DNA of 64,000 bases from positions 208,526 to 272,525 of the forward strand of contig MU404111.1 in assembly GCA_022695795.1 (NCBI GenBank), read 5' to 3'. The position numbers and the translations under genes were made by a program. Origin of the DNA: Biscogniauxia marginata (lineage: Eukaryota; Ascomycota; Sordariomycetes; Xylariales; Xylariaceae). A model generated the notes under the pieces. It did not search any database and was not told where the DNA came from. It was given only the letters and a program-made list of their open reading frames with translations. Of this stretch, positions 1 to 12,491 are shown in pieces. The number at the start of each line of letters is the position of its first letter. Positions within the stretch are counted from its first letter, which is position 1.

Positions 1-420
1 GGCGGTACTAGTGACATTGGAGGCATTTTGACGAGGATACAGATGGCCGTGGGGATTGGCGCCGCTGGACGAACGTGGCCCCAGCGCATCTATCATGCTC
101 GCAAAAGTGGGCGGCGGAGATGTCGACGCTTTTGTTGCTATCGCAGCTGCTGCTGTTGGTCGCGACTGGACCTGGCCTTGAACCTGGCCCTGAACCTGGC
201 CCTGAACCTGGCCCTGAACCTGAGACTGCGACGACGGCGGCGATTGCAGATGCGACGAGGCCGCGGCACCGCCGGGACTTCGATCCTGACCCCGACCGTA
301 CTCTCGTTCATGTTCGTACCCATGTTCGTGCTCATGTCCACGCCCACGCCCACGGCCATGGTCCTGCCCATTCTCAGGCCGTTGGAGGACTGTCGCGTGG
401 AAGTTATTCGAGTCCATCAT
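1..420 (-). CDS. Partial gene: N-terminal part of an uncharacterised Gln/His/Pro-rich protein
   Basis: Read on the minus strand, an open frame of 140 codons starts at ATG 420-418, with a second ATG directly after it. It runs without a stop off the left edge. The protein begins MMDSNNFHATVLQRP, then has a Gly/Arg/His/Glu-rich stretch, four to five copies of a Gln-Val-Gln-Gly unit, and a Ser/Pro-rich region containing TFASMIDALGP. This composition is typical of the disordered N-termini of fungal regulators such as zinc-finger factors, but no domain is visible, so the function is unknown. The start is chosen because in-frame stops lie just upstream and the 5' side is a CT-rich, promoter-like region. 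The Gln repeat is encoded by a 12-bp tandem repeat and is probably length-variable. Confidence 0.6.
   Translation of the reverse strand, partial: MMDSNNFHATVLQRPENGQDHGRGRGRGHEHEHGYEHEREYGRGQDRSPGGAAASSHLQSPPSSQSQVQGQVQGQVQGQVQGQVQSRPTAAAAIATKASTSPPPTFASMIDALGPRSSSGANPHGHLYPRQNASNVTSTA
170..222. repeat. 12-bp tandem repeat inside coding sequence
   Basis: About four copies of AACCTGGCCCTG. On the minus strand they encode repeated Gln-Val-Gln-Gly in the partial gene at the left edge. The 12-bp period keeps the frame, so copy-number change would alter only protein length. Confidence 0.85.
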
Positions 421-2716
421 CTGCCTCTTCTCTCGTCGAGTATCCCCTCCTTTTTTTGTTCCTTTCTTCTCTCTCTTCCTTTCTTCCCGTATCGTTGGCC
501 CTGTGTTGCAAGTTGACTCGACTGCAACGATACCTACTAGTTCAGTGTGCCATGCCAGACTACCTTAGGTACAACTCATTGCGATCGTGACCCAGCGCAA
601 ACGGGCTTAATGGCGGCAACTATCCTCGACGCTTGTGGTGATCACTGGTGATCTTGGTGAGCGGGCGGGTGTGCAGGTGAATGTGCGTGGGCGACGTGAG
701 TGGCCCGGGGCAGATAGGTATTTATCACGGCGAGTCCTTTGTCGCGAAGGTATGCGCAAAGGATATCTGGATCAGTCTTGATGGCTGAGGGTGGCCGTCC
801 GAGCAACCGGGGCTCAATTCTGCGGTCGATTGGATCGATCGGGGGCGAAACTCTAGTCTAATTCACTGGCAGTGGTACAATACAATTGCGAAGGAAATAC
901 CTAAAGCAGGTATGGCGATAGTGACGAGGCTCCCATGCATGTGTAGTGTGTAGGTGTAGTAGATATTGGTGGGCACTTGTATAAGTGGGAGAGTGGGAGG
1001 GAAGGTGAGGAGAGGAAGGGGGATGAGGCGGCGGTGATGGGTTGTGTAGATGACGACGATGCGGACTCCGGGTCGGTTGATGCTGAACTAAAGCAAGGCC
1101 ACACTACCATCCCATTCCATCCGTTGTCCTGCTGCTGGGCTGCACCCATTTCCAGTTGCAGTTCTCGCCAACCCTCTCCCAAAAAAGAACTCCGTGACAA
1201 GCAAAAGTGGATGATCGATCCAGACCGGCAGTCAGCCAGTCAGAGGCCAGTCCCAGACCTTTCTCCACAGCTCTAGAAACCCCTGCACCCCTGACCCCTG
1301 CTCTCTACCCGTCCAATCACAGCCGCTGGAGAACACCGCTAACGCCTTATTGGGCACCACAGGACCAGCAAGCCGCAGTGGTCCCAGGTACGTACCGTAA
1401 AGACATGAATACACCCACGATAACATCAATCTCCCGTCAACTTACAAAACGTCCCTCCTAAGATGAGTTATGTACCTAGGTATCTAATAGGGCTGTGTGT
1501 TTCAGTCATACCGTTTCTCTCCCCCACTTTATACCTACTTACTTACACTCACATACCTATAGGGAGCCCGTGGTAGATTCTCTCCTACTACTACACTACC
1601 TACCTACACGTACCTACTTACGGGTCATTATTCCGGTTGATTGCCTGCAGCAGGGGCGCGGCAATGTCGGTGCACAGCCGCAAATCACACAAGCTTGAGC
1701 CTTGCCCTTTTCGGAGTTAGACAATGGGAGCGCAGACAGGGCTGCATTCCAGCTCGTGCTCTCTCTCTCCGAGGTCTGTCTTCTTCTCCCCTCTCGCGCC
1801 ATTCTTTTTCTGTCGGTCCAGACCAAAAAAACGGGTCAGTCTGGCCAGCCAATGACAACGGCTCAAGACGCAAAACAGAGCATCACGATAACTTCCCATC
1901 GTGGCCTGAACTCTACCAGCCAGACGTATCCGACCGGCAACCGACACGAGTAAAAAAAATAATAGGTCACGAGGAAGAAGATGTGGCTTCCGTCAGATGG
2001 TTTGCGAATGCGTGTTTCTAATTGGAAGTTGAAACAGTAACAGCGCAATGAATAACATCATCATGTCAACCCATCACGTTCTAAACTAGTGCAGAACTCC
2101 AAAACCTGCTGGCGTAGCGGTTGGGGATGTGGGGTTTCTCACCTGACAAGGACGAGTTCTACAGAAAGATTGCAACAGGCGAGGCGAAAATTTACGCAGC
2201 ACGAATCAAGAGCATGCCGTCATCAGATAGCTGATATTCACCTGAATAGGTAGTCCATATTAATGCCCACATTGGCATTCTAACACTAACAAATCAACTT
2301 ATTTTTTTGCTTCTTCCTTTTTTTTCTGTCTCGTCTCTCTTTGATCCAAAAAAGGGGGCCACTAGCCAAATCCGAATGTCATTTCTCTCCCCACCCGTCA
2401 GCAAAACAGAGATGAAGGAGACCAAAAAAAGCTAAGTTGTACGATGAAGTAGAGGGAGTGGTTTCGTGTGTGGAGCTCAAGAATGAATGACTAGAAACGA
2501 AAAGACAGCATAATGCTTCCGGGGGGTTTTTTTTCTCCCTTTCTCCTGTCTGATCCCTTCTCTTTGCCATCCCTGACACCCTCCCTCCCTTCCTTCCTTC
2601 CCTTGTTCTATTGTAACAGTGCTCTCTCATCTGCAAGAGGTCATCTGAAATGGGATGGAAAAGATGAGAGGGCAAGGGACGAAGTAATGAGTAGGAAAAT
2701 GAGTTGAAAGTGGTCA
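421..2716. other. Intergenic, no gene seen
   Basis: About 2.3 kb between the start of the left-edge gene and the 3' end of the mucin-like gene. It holds CT-rich tracts, TACCTA-type words (a perfect TACCTAGGTA at 1473-1482), and a T-rich stretch near 2300-2350. Small open frames here lack coherent composition or splice support. Confidence 0.6.
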
Positions 2717-4684
2717 TTAGATCATCCGCCATCCGCCTCGGATCTGACGCTTCTCGGCCCCGTTGCCATCGCCGTTACCATAGCCATGGTCGTGTTCGTG
2801 CTCATCATCGCGGGTAGGGTGATTAGTGTACGCCTCGGTGGGGTAGCCAGCCACAGTGGTTGTGATGCTAGGATATGTGAGGAACGTGGTGCGAGTAGAG
2901 TAAGTGGCGGGACCCGTCACTGCGTCGGTGGATGACACGCCCGTGTAATAGGTGCTCGTTGAGCCGGTCGAGAAGCAGGCATCCCCTCCGTAGCCACCGG
3001 GGATGCATGTTGTGAATGGACCGGTGGGAATTGTTACGGTGCTGCTGGAGAGGTACGAGCTGCCTGTTACGGCGTCCGTGCCGCCGGTAGTGTAGACCGA
3101 GCTGATGCTAGTGCTGTAAGGTATGGTCACTGTGTAGGTGCTTGTGCTTGGAGTTGATAGACTGGTGACATAGCTACTGCTCGAGTATCCGGTACTTGAC
3201 GACTCTATACCTGTGGCTGAAGGCGTGCCTACCGTGCTGTAGGTCGAAGAAGTCGGTGGTACAAGAACGGTCCAGCACGTGGATGTATAGGAGCCGCCGT
3301 AAAGTGGCTGACTGAGGCATGTGGTGGCGACTGGGTAACTTGACGTGAAGGGCAGAGCACTCGAGATAGTGGTCACGATGCTGCCGCTACTTGAATAAGT
3401 CTCAGTGTAAGTAGTAGTACCAACAGACGGGGTCGGAATGGTAACCGTAAGTGTGCTAGAAGAGCCGGTTTCTGGCGCAGTCGACGACGTACCAGAGCCC
3501 GAGCTCAGGGTTACCGTAGAAGTGAGAGTGGAAATCGAATTCGAATAGCTAGTCGAGCTAGTGCTACTTCCGGGAGATGTTGGAGAGGATTCAACAATCG
3601 TAGAGGTTGAAGTAAAAGTAGGAAGAGTGTATGTCCACGAAGGGGTTGTGCTAGTGCTATATGTGAACCCACTCGACGTGCTAGTACTGGCACTTGACCA
3701 TGTGCTATAGGTGGGCCCAGCCGTTCCAGAGTATATAGTGGTGGCCGATTCTGAGGACCACCAGGTTGATGTCCAAGGAACACTAGCCGGTATCGTCGAT
3801 GTCTCATCCGAAGAAGTGGCATAGGTGTTGGACCATGTCCATGTGTTTGTAGTGGAGTTTGTGCCACCAGGGTACGACCACGAGGTGGAGGGCTCTGTCT
3901 CGGTTGAGGTACTTATAATCACTGTACTCGAGACAGTGTCCCAAGTGCTCGAACTATAAGGTTGCGTGTTGGACGTGCTGTAAATTGTTGAGACAGTCTC
4001 ACTCGAAGGGGTAGAAGCCGTAATAGTCAAGGTCAAAGTAGAACTTTCTGTTGTAACCCCGTAGGTTGTCGTCGAATACAACGTTCCGGTCGAAGTGGGT
4101 GGCCAGGAAATGCTGGAACTCTCAGTCGGAACACTCGACCACGAGCTTGTCCAAGGGGCCGTGGACGAGCTACCAAACCCCGTAGATGTAGTTCCGCTGG
4201 TACTATCGGTGCTGATAGTCCTGTTAGTACTACTATTCAGAAGTACTTTGATTAGGCTCTATGGTTCCTGGGCTCGTCTACTTACCATGTAGTACTACTG
4301 AAGTAAGTTGTGTCATCAGTAGTGCTTGTAAACGTATACACTGATGAGCTAGGATAGGTCACGATTGTCGAGGGGGTAGGTAGCGTCACTGTGAGTGTGG
4401 ACGATGAGGCTGGGAGAGTGGACGAGACTCCAACTGTGGAAGTAGAAATCCACGGCCAAGTTGAAGTCTCGGAACACCCCCCTGCCACTGTGACCGTGGT
4501 GGTTGCGCAATCACTGCCACAAACAGTGACCGTTGATGTCACAGTTCTGGCTCGGAGCTGTTGGGGACGAGCACGAGCGAGAGAAGATCTGGTATATCCA
4601 TTGTCAGCGAGGACCTGGAACAGAGGGCTGAGATCTGGGCGCCTACCCAAAGCCCACAAGGGCCAAGCGAATAAGGATGTGCAT
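2717..4684 (-). CDS. Secreted Ser/Thr-rich mucin-like surface protein
   Basis: Three exons: 4684-4647, 4588-4286 and 4220-2717, giving 614 residues. Both introns (58 and 65 nt) are GT..AG and keep phase. Joining exons 1 and 2 creates a good signal peptide, MHILIRLALVGFGSSLARA, which supports this start. The mature protein is almost entirely Ser, Thr, Tyr, Val and Pro in short repeated patterns such as STSTVT and TYST, so heavy O-glycosylation is expected. A few cysteines occur in pairs near residues 45-60 and again in the C-terminal third (TCLSQ...TCW, TTCIPGG...ACF). The tail is His/Asp/Glu/Gly-rich, contains a Lys-Arg site, and has no clear GPI signal. It is probably a cell-wall or extracellular-matrix protein. 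No enzymatic domain is visible. It borders a large AT-rich block. Confidence 0.75.
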
Positions 4685-5229
4685 TGCAACGGGACTTGAT
4701 GCGTTGAGGTAGGTGTTGGTGTAGGTCAGAAACGAGTGTGGATGGCTCTACCTAGCGTTGACTTTGATGAATTCTAAACTCAACTCAGGCCGGCACCTGT
4801 CCGCTTTATATGAGCTCCGTCCAGCTTTGACAGAACTAGACTGAAGTTGTTTGCACTGGCACACAGCATCTGGTAGGTTTACGGCACAATGAGGTCGGTA
4901 ACTAGCCGGCAGGGATCCAAGGTCTGCATTCGTATACTTGATGCAGATATGGGCCCATGCAACCTTCCGGCGGGACAAGCTTGACTACATGAGGGACAGA
5001 GATCGCCGTTGATTCAAGTTGAGTGAAATGGCGGTGGATGGGCTATTTCTCGCTTCATTGTAAGCCACAGTTGTGCAATGGCTTCAAGATCACGATTTCA
5101 TCGTCATTGTTTATCTCAAACAGGATACCCGAAGACAAGGCTAATGACATTTCTTGTTGGGATATCAACCGACTATAGGAGTTGTCATGTGTTACAAGCA
5201 TGCACATTACCTATAAGCCCGACATTAGA

Positions 5230-5257
5230 CCTCTTGCCTCTTGCCTCTTGCCTCTTG
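5230..5257. repeat. Four perfect copies of the heptamer CCTCTTG
   Basis: Four consecutive copies of CCTCTTG with no interruption, in non-coding AT-rich DNA. Simple tandem repeat. Confidence 0.9.
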
Positions 5258-7889
5258 TCAAATAATGAAATAATAAATTTGGCCTTTAGATTTAGAGACA
5301 ACCCGAAGATTGGATCACTAGTAACTATGTAGGTATTCTAGAACCTTTGGCAAAAGCTGGAGTAGCAAACGGATCACACCAACTAGACTAGTATATTATG
5401 TGCGTGATTATGTGGTCCACCTCAGCAAGCAAGCAATGACTACCATTGGTAGTAATAGGCTTTCTTCGTTAGACAAGATGACTACACCCAACATGGATCG
5501 GCAACTGAGTACAAGACTCGGCCAGAGGCAGAATGTAGCGATCCGTTGCATTGCCGGAGTTCATTGAAGATTGTAACATCTGGAAGGCATGGTTTAGGCA
5601 ATAATAAAGTTGGTCGGCCAAAGTCGAACACTAACGTGAGAGGAATTAAGGTTGAATAGAGTCTCTAACAAATACAGAATCCTTGTATATCGAGTATGAC
5701 TACATATGTAGTCTTTCAGGGGGATGCCTTATATATCGTGGACATGCCTCGCAGGTGCCGGATATGCAATATCCCGAGGTCATACGACAGAAGTACGAGG
5801 GACAGTAGCACGAATCAGGCCACCAATCCGGATCAAGGAAATACTACCACTCGGAAGTAATTTTAGGGAAAACGATATGTCAGAAGAACGATGCGTTTGA
5901 CCGATCGATCCTGGACAGACTTAATTGGAGTGATCTTGCATGCCTATACGTTGTACACGGGCCTAAAGAGATGACATGACACTACTATGATGTATGTGTA
6001 GCCTTGGCTTAATTCATGAGAGGGTGCCTGCTGTGTGTTTCTAGTCACGACAAGGGCCAAATATACCATAGTTGAATCCTGCAAGGTGTTCGATGGATAG
6101 TGATTCAAAATACAAGGTTTCACAAGGACCATATAGTCCCGCACGGAAAATACTCACCGAATAGTGCTTCGGTAGTCAGCCGGTTGAAGGTTAGGAGTTA
6201 ATTGACCCCTTGACCCTATTCGAACTTGAGTCTAGGCCTTCCCGTATTTGTTAGCCTCAGGCTGTGACTCGTGGTTCTTGTCTTTCCCACGGTGCAGGTC
6301 TTAACTCATCGAAGTAGCTCTGATACATGGCATGTATGACAGATGTGAATAAAGTAAGAATGATCTGTGTAACTGTCCTAATATGAAATAGTATACGTTC
6401 ACTCCTCCTCTTCCTTAGAGAACAGGCCCTGAATCGTTCACTGCTTATTCGCTAGGGGTTTATGGCGTTGTAAAAGACATTTCCGTTCTCGGTGTGTTTA
6501 ATACCCGGTTGTTGTGGAACAGTAGTTTATATATTGCGTCTATTGCTTTCATATTCAGTAGATCTAAATCTACCTATATAGCCATTTATCATGTATACCA
6601 TGTTTACCTCCTTCTTTCCCCTTAGATGTTTGATAACCATCTCTAATAGTACGAGATGTCAACACTAGCAGCCTAATGGACTGCAACACTTTCCTGTCGT
6701 GATCTATACGGCTAATCTTTCCAAAATTAGGGATGATGACTTGGAAAGGATTAGCTCAGGGCTGTTGTGATAGATGCACAACACCAAGTCCTCGCACTTG
6801 CAGGGGCCATTAGCACATACCTAGGAACCTAGGTAAGCAATGCCATTGGGTATCATGAGTTACAAGATTCGATGCTTGGGGGCTTAGTAAGATAGAAGAT
6901 ACCTAAGTTCTTTGCCCGTAACCTCCGTCTTCTATTCTTTTTCTAATACGAGCGGCATGGTGTCATAAGAGGAACACCACAGGCACATGTTATAGCTACA
7001 TGTAACAACCCAGTATACCCACAATCAACCGTTCTGGTTTCCTCCCAGATTACCTAAGGTAGTACATAATTTAGCAGTTGATACAGATTAGAGAAAACAA
7101 GACTCGCAATGAGAGTTAGTCACTCTCATAACCCAGATCGGTTTCCCTATTTATAAATTTTCTTATCCATAGGCAGTGTCATTCAAACTAACATGTGTCA
7201 TTGCCTTAAGTGCAATGGAGCTACTAGGGAGAATTTAGGGATAAGAGAAAGGGATGGATCTTAGACTATAGATCCTTTAGCGAAACAGATTCCTCAAATT
7301 CTCATTTTACTGGTCTCACATACCCCACAGATCTACACATAGTCTACATCAATCTAGATGACTGGCACTAAGGAATGCCTCAAGGCAGGCATAAGAGTAA
7401 ATTCATAAGAGGAGCTTGGGCAAGCGATAAAATACGAGACCTACCTACTCTAATTCTTTTCCGCGCTCTTTTGATTCCCAACCGGACGAATACATCATTT
7501 AACTCAATACCGATATCTAGCAAACTTGCACCTATGCGTACCTTACTGTTTACCTGCTATAAGCTTGTCGCTTAGTATGGCGGATCCAGCCTCTCGCTAA
7601 GCTTGTAGTACCATTATTACCACTCGTAATATCGGATACTTTCTCAGCAAACAGACCGGGGCAATAATATATCTTCTACGTGATAGTGTGATGGGTAAAC
7701 GAGGCTATAGGATCACTCGCAAAGAATAACTGGCCATGCGTCTTGCCTGCAGTCATACCGACATTCCGGTTCCTGCGCTCCACTTTGCTAATTATTATTT
7801 CATTAGAAACCTACTACAAAACAGCCACCTATCTATGGACTTAGCCACGGGCTGTCCTCTCGATCAAGTTCGGGGCTAGAACGACGAGG

Positions 7890-8183
7890 TTAGAAAGGAG
7901 TGCATTTGTCAAAGACATTTGGACTATCGTCGGAAAGCTCCGTTAGATACCTCGGCCACTTGAACTGCAGAATCCTTACCAATGCGGCATAGATATGTCC
8001 CAAGTATAGACGTATTTCTTCGAGATCGCAACAATCCTTCAACTTTCCCGATGGTGAATCGCTGTCATCCCGTATGAACAGATTGTACCTTAAGCGCAAT
8101 CGTGGTTCGTATCGCGAAGACCTTCGTGATTTCCTTCCCCACTCCGATATTGCGTGTTCACCCACAACGACCTTACCCCTCAC
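7890..8183 (-). pseudogene. Possible gene relic in the AT-rich block
   Basis: A 97-codon minus-strand frame with balanced, protein-like composition (for example DCCDLEEIRLYLGHIYAALV), standing out from its stop-rich surroundings. It shows no recognisable domain and no convincing splice partners. It is either a relic exon or chance, and I favour a relic only weakly. Confidence 0.25.
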
Positions 8184-8858
8184 AATATCATAGTGTATGA
8201 GTCGGTCATGTTAGTATAGTTATAGATCGGGAACTACCAGCTGGTTCCCGGATTACTATGAGTTCGCCAATGTGTAAAAGCTGTCCCGCGGCACGGATTG
8301 AACGAATCGGATGGATCAAGCAAAGCCGTTCGAGTAGAACATACTGGGCATTAGAAAGACGGGACGAATTTATTCTAGGTAGTTGTCCACCTAGGGGCAT
8401 TAACCAACGACTCACAGTTTACTGGCATCTTATGCCTTCATATCCTATAAAGTATATAGTGATTTTAAGCGCCTAACTCTTTGCCCCTTGAGTTCATCGT
8501 GTATCAACTCATTTGATGAAGACGTAGATAGTATAGTTATGACCCGAGCACCAAATCAGCCCAACCAAGGTCGGCGAGTTTCGTAGATTACTCTGTATCT
8601 AGTGCCATATATTATTTAATGCCGACTTCCAATCAGTTGGTGACACTTGTTCACGTATCGTCTCCCAGTCTATATGACAACCACGGTAGGCTGATGAGCT
8701 GCTGCACTGTAGTGAGGTAGAGTTTTCCTTCATATCGACGATTTTGAAAACGAGACAGTGTTGTCGTTACCTCATGCTATGCTCCCCATGACGGACGAAA
8801 CATAGACTCATTGTCCTTAATCATAGCTTGCATCACGCTTTTAGGGGCTATAGGTTAA

Positions 8859-9101
8859 AAAAATTTCAGGAGTAATAAGATCGATGGTGTCGCTGAGAAA
8901 TATGAGGACAGAGCTGGCGCGGCAAAATGGGCGTTCACTGGCAAATTTGAGGTCCCAGGTCTGCGAACGGCTGTCGAGGCTCATCACCAATTACTAAACA
9001 TGGCTTTCGAGTTGATGACAGTCACGCTGGTTAAAGTGGTAAAGGAGGATACGACTGACATTTGGGCAGACGTCGTCTACATTAGGCATGACACGAGATA
9101 G
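8859..9101 (+). pseudogene. Gene fragment in the AT-rich block, family unknown
   Basis: An 80-codon frame without a start codon, ending at TAG 9099-9101, in a GC-richer patch. It reads like genuine protein: acidic/hydrophobic alternation with phrases such as AGAAKWAFTGKFEVPGLRTA and DTTDIWADVVYI. The base composition of this patch resembles the window's real exons and not the DNA around it. No flanking exon can be joined, so it is probably the remains of a lost gene or a piece of an inactivated element. Confidence 0.4.
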
Positions 9102-12100
9102 ATTGGTTTTATAATATAAAAATTCTCAACTCTATGAGCTCTTGTTGCCAGATTCAAAAGTACTCCTGAAGTATTCGTTCATATTGACGTCCTCCAAATA
9201 TATTAGATGATCTCGCTTCGTATGCCGAGACCATCTATTAATATGGGATGATTCCGATGCAGAGGTTGGCGTAGCACCTTTTATGGAACAGAGCAGGACA
9301 AACTAGCAACGTCAGATCAAGACACGTAACGATTGTGACTATTCTACATATTATTGACCAGCATAAGCTGGGTTTCTCGTGCAGTGGATAGGCGATTTTC
9401 TCGTTCCTGCTAGAACGGAAACACCCCTATAATTCTCGTAGTATTACAGATGGATCTTCGATGTGACCCAAAAATCATTAAACTCGATAGATCATCACAG
9501 AACCTTCTGACACCAGAAGAGATCTCTTGTCTCTATTTTATAACTGTGCAAGCTAACTTACCATTCCAGGAAGCGAGGGTGTGCAAGACGATAGGTGCCT
9601 GTAGATATCTATAATTCTCTGTCCTTACAGGACAGGGTGTACAGGAGCTTTTCACATGCACTACAATAATAGCTTTATATTCTAAGAGTGATAGAAAATA
9701 AGAAAAAGTCGGGGATGAATATTAAGTCGTTTATGGCGAGATTCATGGTATTAAAGCAAAGAAACTTGCTGATTTAGATACATACTACTCCCATATGCCC
9801 GAGAGCTTGTTACTATATATTCTTATCGTGGATTGTGCGACTCAAATATACGCGGACCATATTATCTCAAGAGTAGAGTGGACTCGGCTATCCCATTACC
9901 ATATATATTCAAGGCGGATCAAATCAAATCTCAACAGCCTAGATGCTTATATACACGGCATCAACATATCTGGAAAGTAAGTGGAGAGTTTTACAAGCAT
10001 TGATTATGGACTTCCCATTTTTGGATGCTAGACCTTCGCGGTGTTAAATTTTTGATTCTTGATTATTAAATACTAATACTTGGTCTATAACTCCCCAAAA
10101 CCCAAAGGTTACCTAGTGAATATCATATTTAAACGAATGAACAACAGGAGTATTCAACCTTAGCCTCTTTTGAACAGTAGCACATGGACCACCTACCAAT
10201 AGAAATCTGTTCTTAGTTAAGAAGTCGTCTGATTTCCAGGCCACGATGGAGTGATTTTTGCACGTTTGATATCCATAATGTTAATATTTATGTCGTGGTC
10301 ACAACTGTAACTATAGCCTCACACTTTCTTACACCCCGGAACGCCACCCAGCGAGGCGGACGTAGTTGCATATTACACCCGTAAATATACAAAATACTAG
10401 GATGTCTAGGTATTCAAAGGAAATATTTGTGTTCGTAATACGGGGCTCTAATCAGCCGAATGTATAGGTATGTTTTCAGACTATTACTACTGCCTTCCAA
10501 AAGCATAATGTAGTGTCACGATAGTGGGCGTATCTTGAGTACCTGGTATATGCAAATAAAGAATCCCAACACATACATCACTGTCCTACATAAATAAGAC
10601 ACGCATTCAATTATAGTTAGAGAATTTGTTGTAATAGAGCCCTATGTGGAAATCCTGGCAGCTACCTCATAGTTAAAGGTGTCGTGCAACAGTCATCATA
10701 CGTACGGAAACTAGTGTTCTATACTGAATTGAAGTGTAATGTTTCACTCTGTTGGCTTCAACTGCATATGCATGAAGTTGCAATGAGCAGGGTTAGCCGC
10801 AGGTATGACAGAATCTCTTCAACTTTCATCATAGGAGCGGCATCGACCTCATGGACTTAATTATCGGAAGTGGACTCCGGCAATCGTCTCACAACTTTAA
10901 ATGCGCTTCTAGGAGATGAACTATTCACTGCTGTGTATCCAGGAACAGCTCACTACGTAATGTTGTGTAAATACCGACAAGAGAAACTGACCATGTAGCT
11001 TGGGCTGATCGAAGCCGCATGAGTCACTAGCGGAGGCAAACTTTCTCCTAGCACAGTATCACAGCCAGAGAGGAGATTTTATGTGAGAAGTTTAGGCGCA
11101 CTAGCTGGAATACTTTCGTATAGACTTGAAATGAAAACCAAAATTTGTGAACAATGCAATTCCCTCAATCCTCTGAAGACCATTCAAACTGAGTAAGGAT
11201 ACAAGTTCTAGATGGTTAGGAGTTTATGGATTGTAGTGGCCCCAACATCTTCATACTAGATGTGAACGTGGCCGATTAGTAAGAGTTGGTGGTGATGAGA
11301 GGTAGGGAAAGGCACATGGAGGCTGATAGGGGATAGCCCCTGAACTGAGAATCCTGGTATTACACCTCGGTAAGCACAGCAGGAAATATCTTTTAGGGGT
11401 ATGCAATCAAATAAGGAAAGTTTAGCTACTTGGCAGAAGCCGTATTCATTGCTTCAGTCCTAATAGAATAGAGACACGAAGGGATCACAAAGAGGGGAAA
11501 GCGGCCAATCTTACAGGAGGAGTATGGATTAAACAGAATAGGAGTGGCGCCCCAATCAAGAATAAGGGAGTTCTAAGTTAGCACTTCTTAATGGAATTGA
11601 ATACATCTCCCTAGGCACGTGCCATACATGTGCTAGAACATGACTTTAGCTTGGATGCTAGGGAGAAAGATCATAAGTGTTTTTGTATGTAGGTGAGAAT
11701 ATGTGTGTGTGCTCACCCTAATCGGCACCAATACAGAAGCAAGGAGATCATGCGTAGTCCCGGCAGCTAAGCTAAGAACATTTAATTTCATTGACGGTAT
11801 GCGTCTTGATTATACTGAATATCTGTCTGTAGCTAGGAAATGCAGTTAATTGAGATTTGGTGGCGAAGTTTCAGACGCTATCGATGTGCTAGCATCTGGA
11901 TTATAAGTCAGTATAGAAAACAATAAGTCGCGTTGCTTATGATGCATTCTTCAATTGAGATCTATTAGCCGTGGGCTACTGGACCGACCGAGACACCTTC
12001 GTCGCCCTTCTTTAGCTTTTTATTTGGCGCAATCTCCGACGCGGGGAGGAACGCCAGCAGGAGCTGTGCCTATAGGTATTGGGACGAGACATTCCCCAGG

Positions 12101-12278
12101 GCGGCCATCGGGACCTGTCGATCACCATCATTAGCTCCCATTCCATCACCAAAAACACTGAGTTTAGTGAGAAATCCAAGGGGGAACAATGGCGACTTAG
12201 TGGTTATCGCGAGGGCGCAATAGCTTCAAGAGGCGAGTAAGGGAAGAAAACATAGGCATTTGCTCCTCCTCTCTCAAG

Positions 12279-12285
12279 TATATAA
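12279..12285 (+). promoter_or_regulatory. TATA box of the hydrophobin gene
   Basis: TATATAA lies 207 bp upstream of the hydrophobin start codon, followed by a C/A-rich leader with three copies of a CATCACAAAG-like unit. A strong TATA box with a CA-rich leader is common in highly expressed fungal genes. Confidence 0.6.
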
Positions 12286-12491
12286 GTCTGGTCGACAACC
12301 ACCCTCAAGTCGATTATTCTCTAATCCAGCATCACAAAGCATCACAAAGCATCACAACCAAAGCACTCCTCCCATTCAGACTTACAACCCTCAATTCACT
12401 CATTTAAAACAACAACAACACTCATTTGCTTCTTTTCACAAAAACAACACTCTTTTCAAACAACTCAACTTTCCCAACCCAATCAATCAAA

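Larger units (their letters stand above)
4685..12278. other. 7.6-kb decayed AT-rich block without intact genes
   Basis: Stop codons are dense in all six frames; the longest open stretch is about 97 codons. The DNA is visibly richer in A/T and in TpA than its flanks. No terminal repeats, transposase or reverse-transcriptase motif could be made out. Two patches retain protein-like reading frames (7890-8183 minus, 8859-9101 plus) and are listed separately. The likely origin is old repeat DNA or lost genes degraded by mutation, possibly repeat-induced point mutation. That origin is inference. Confidence 0.6.
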
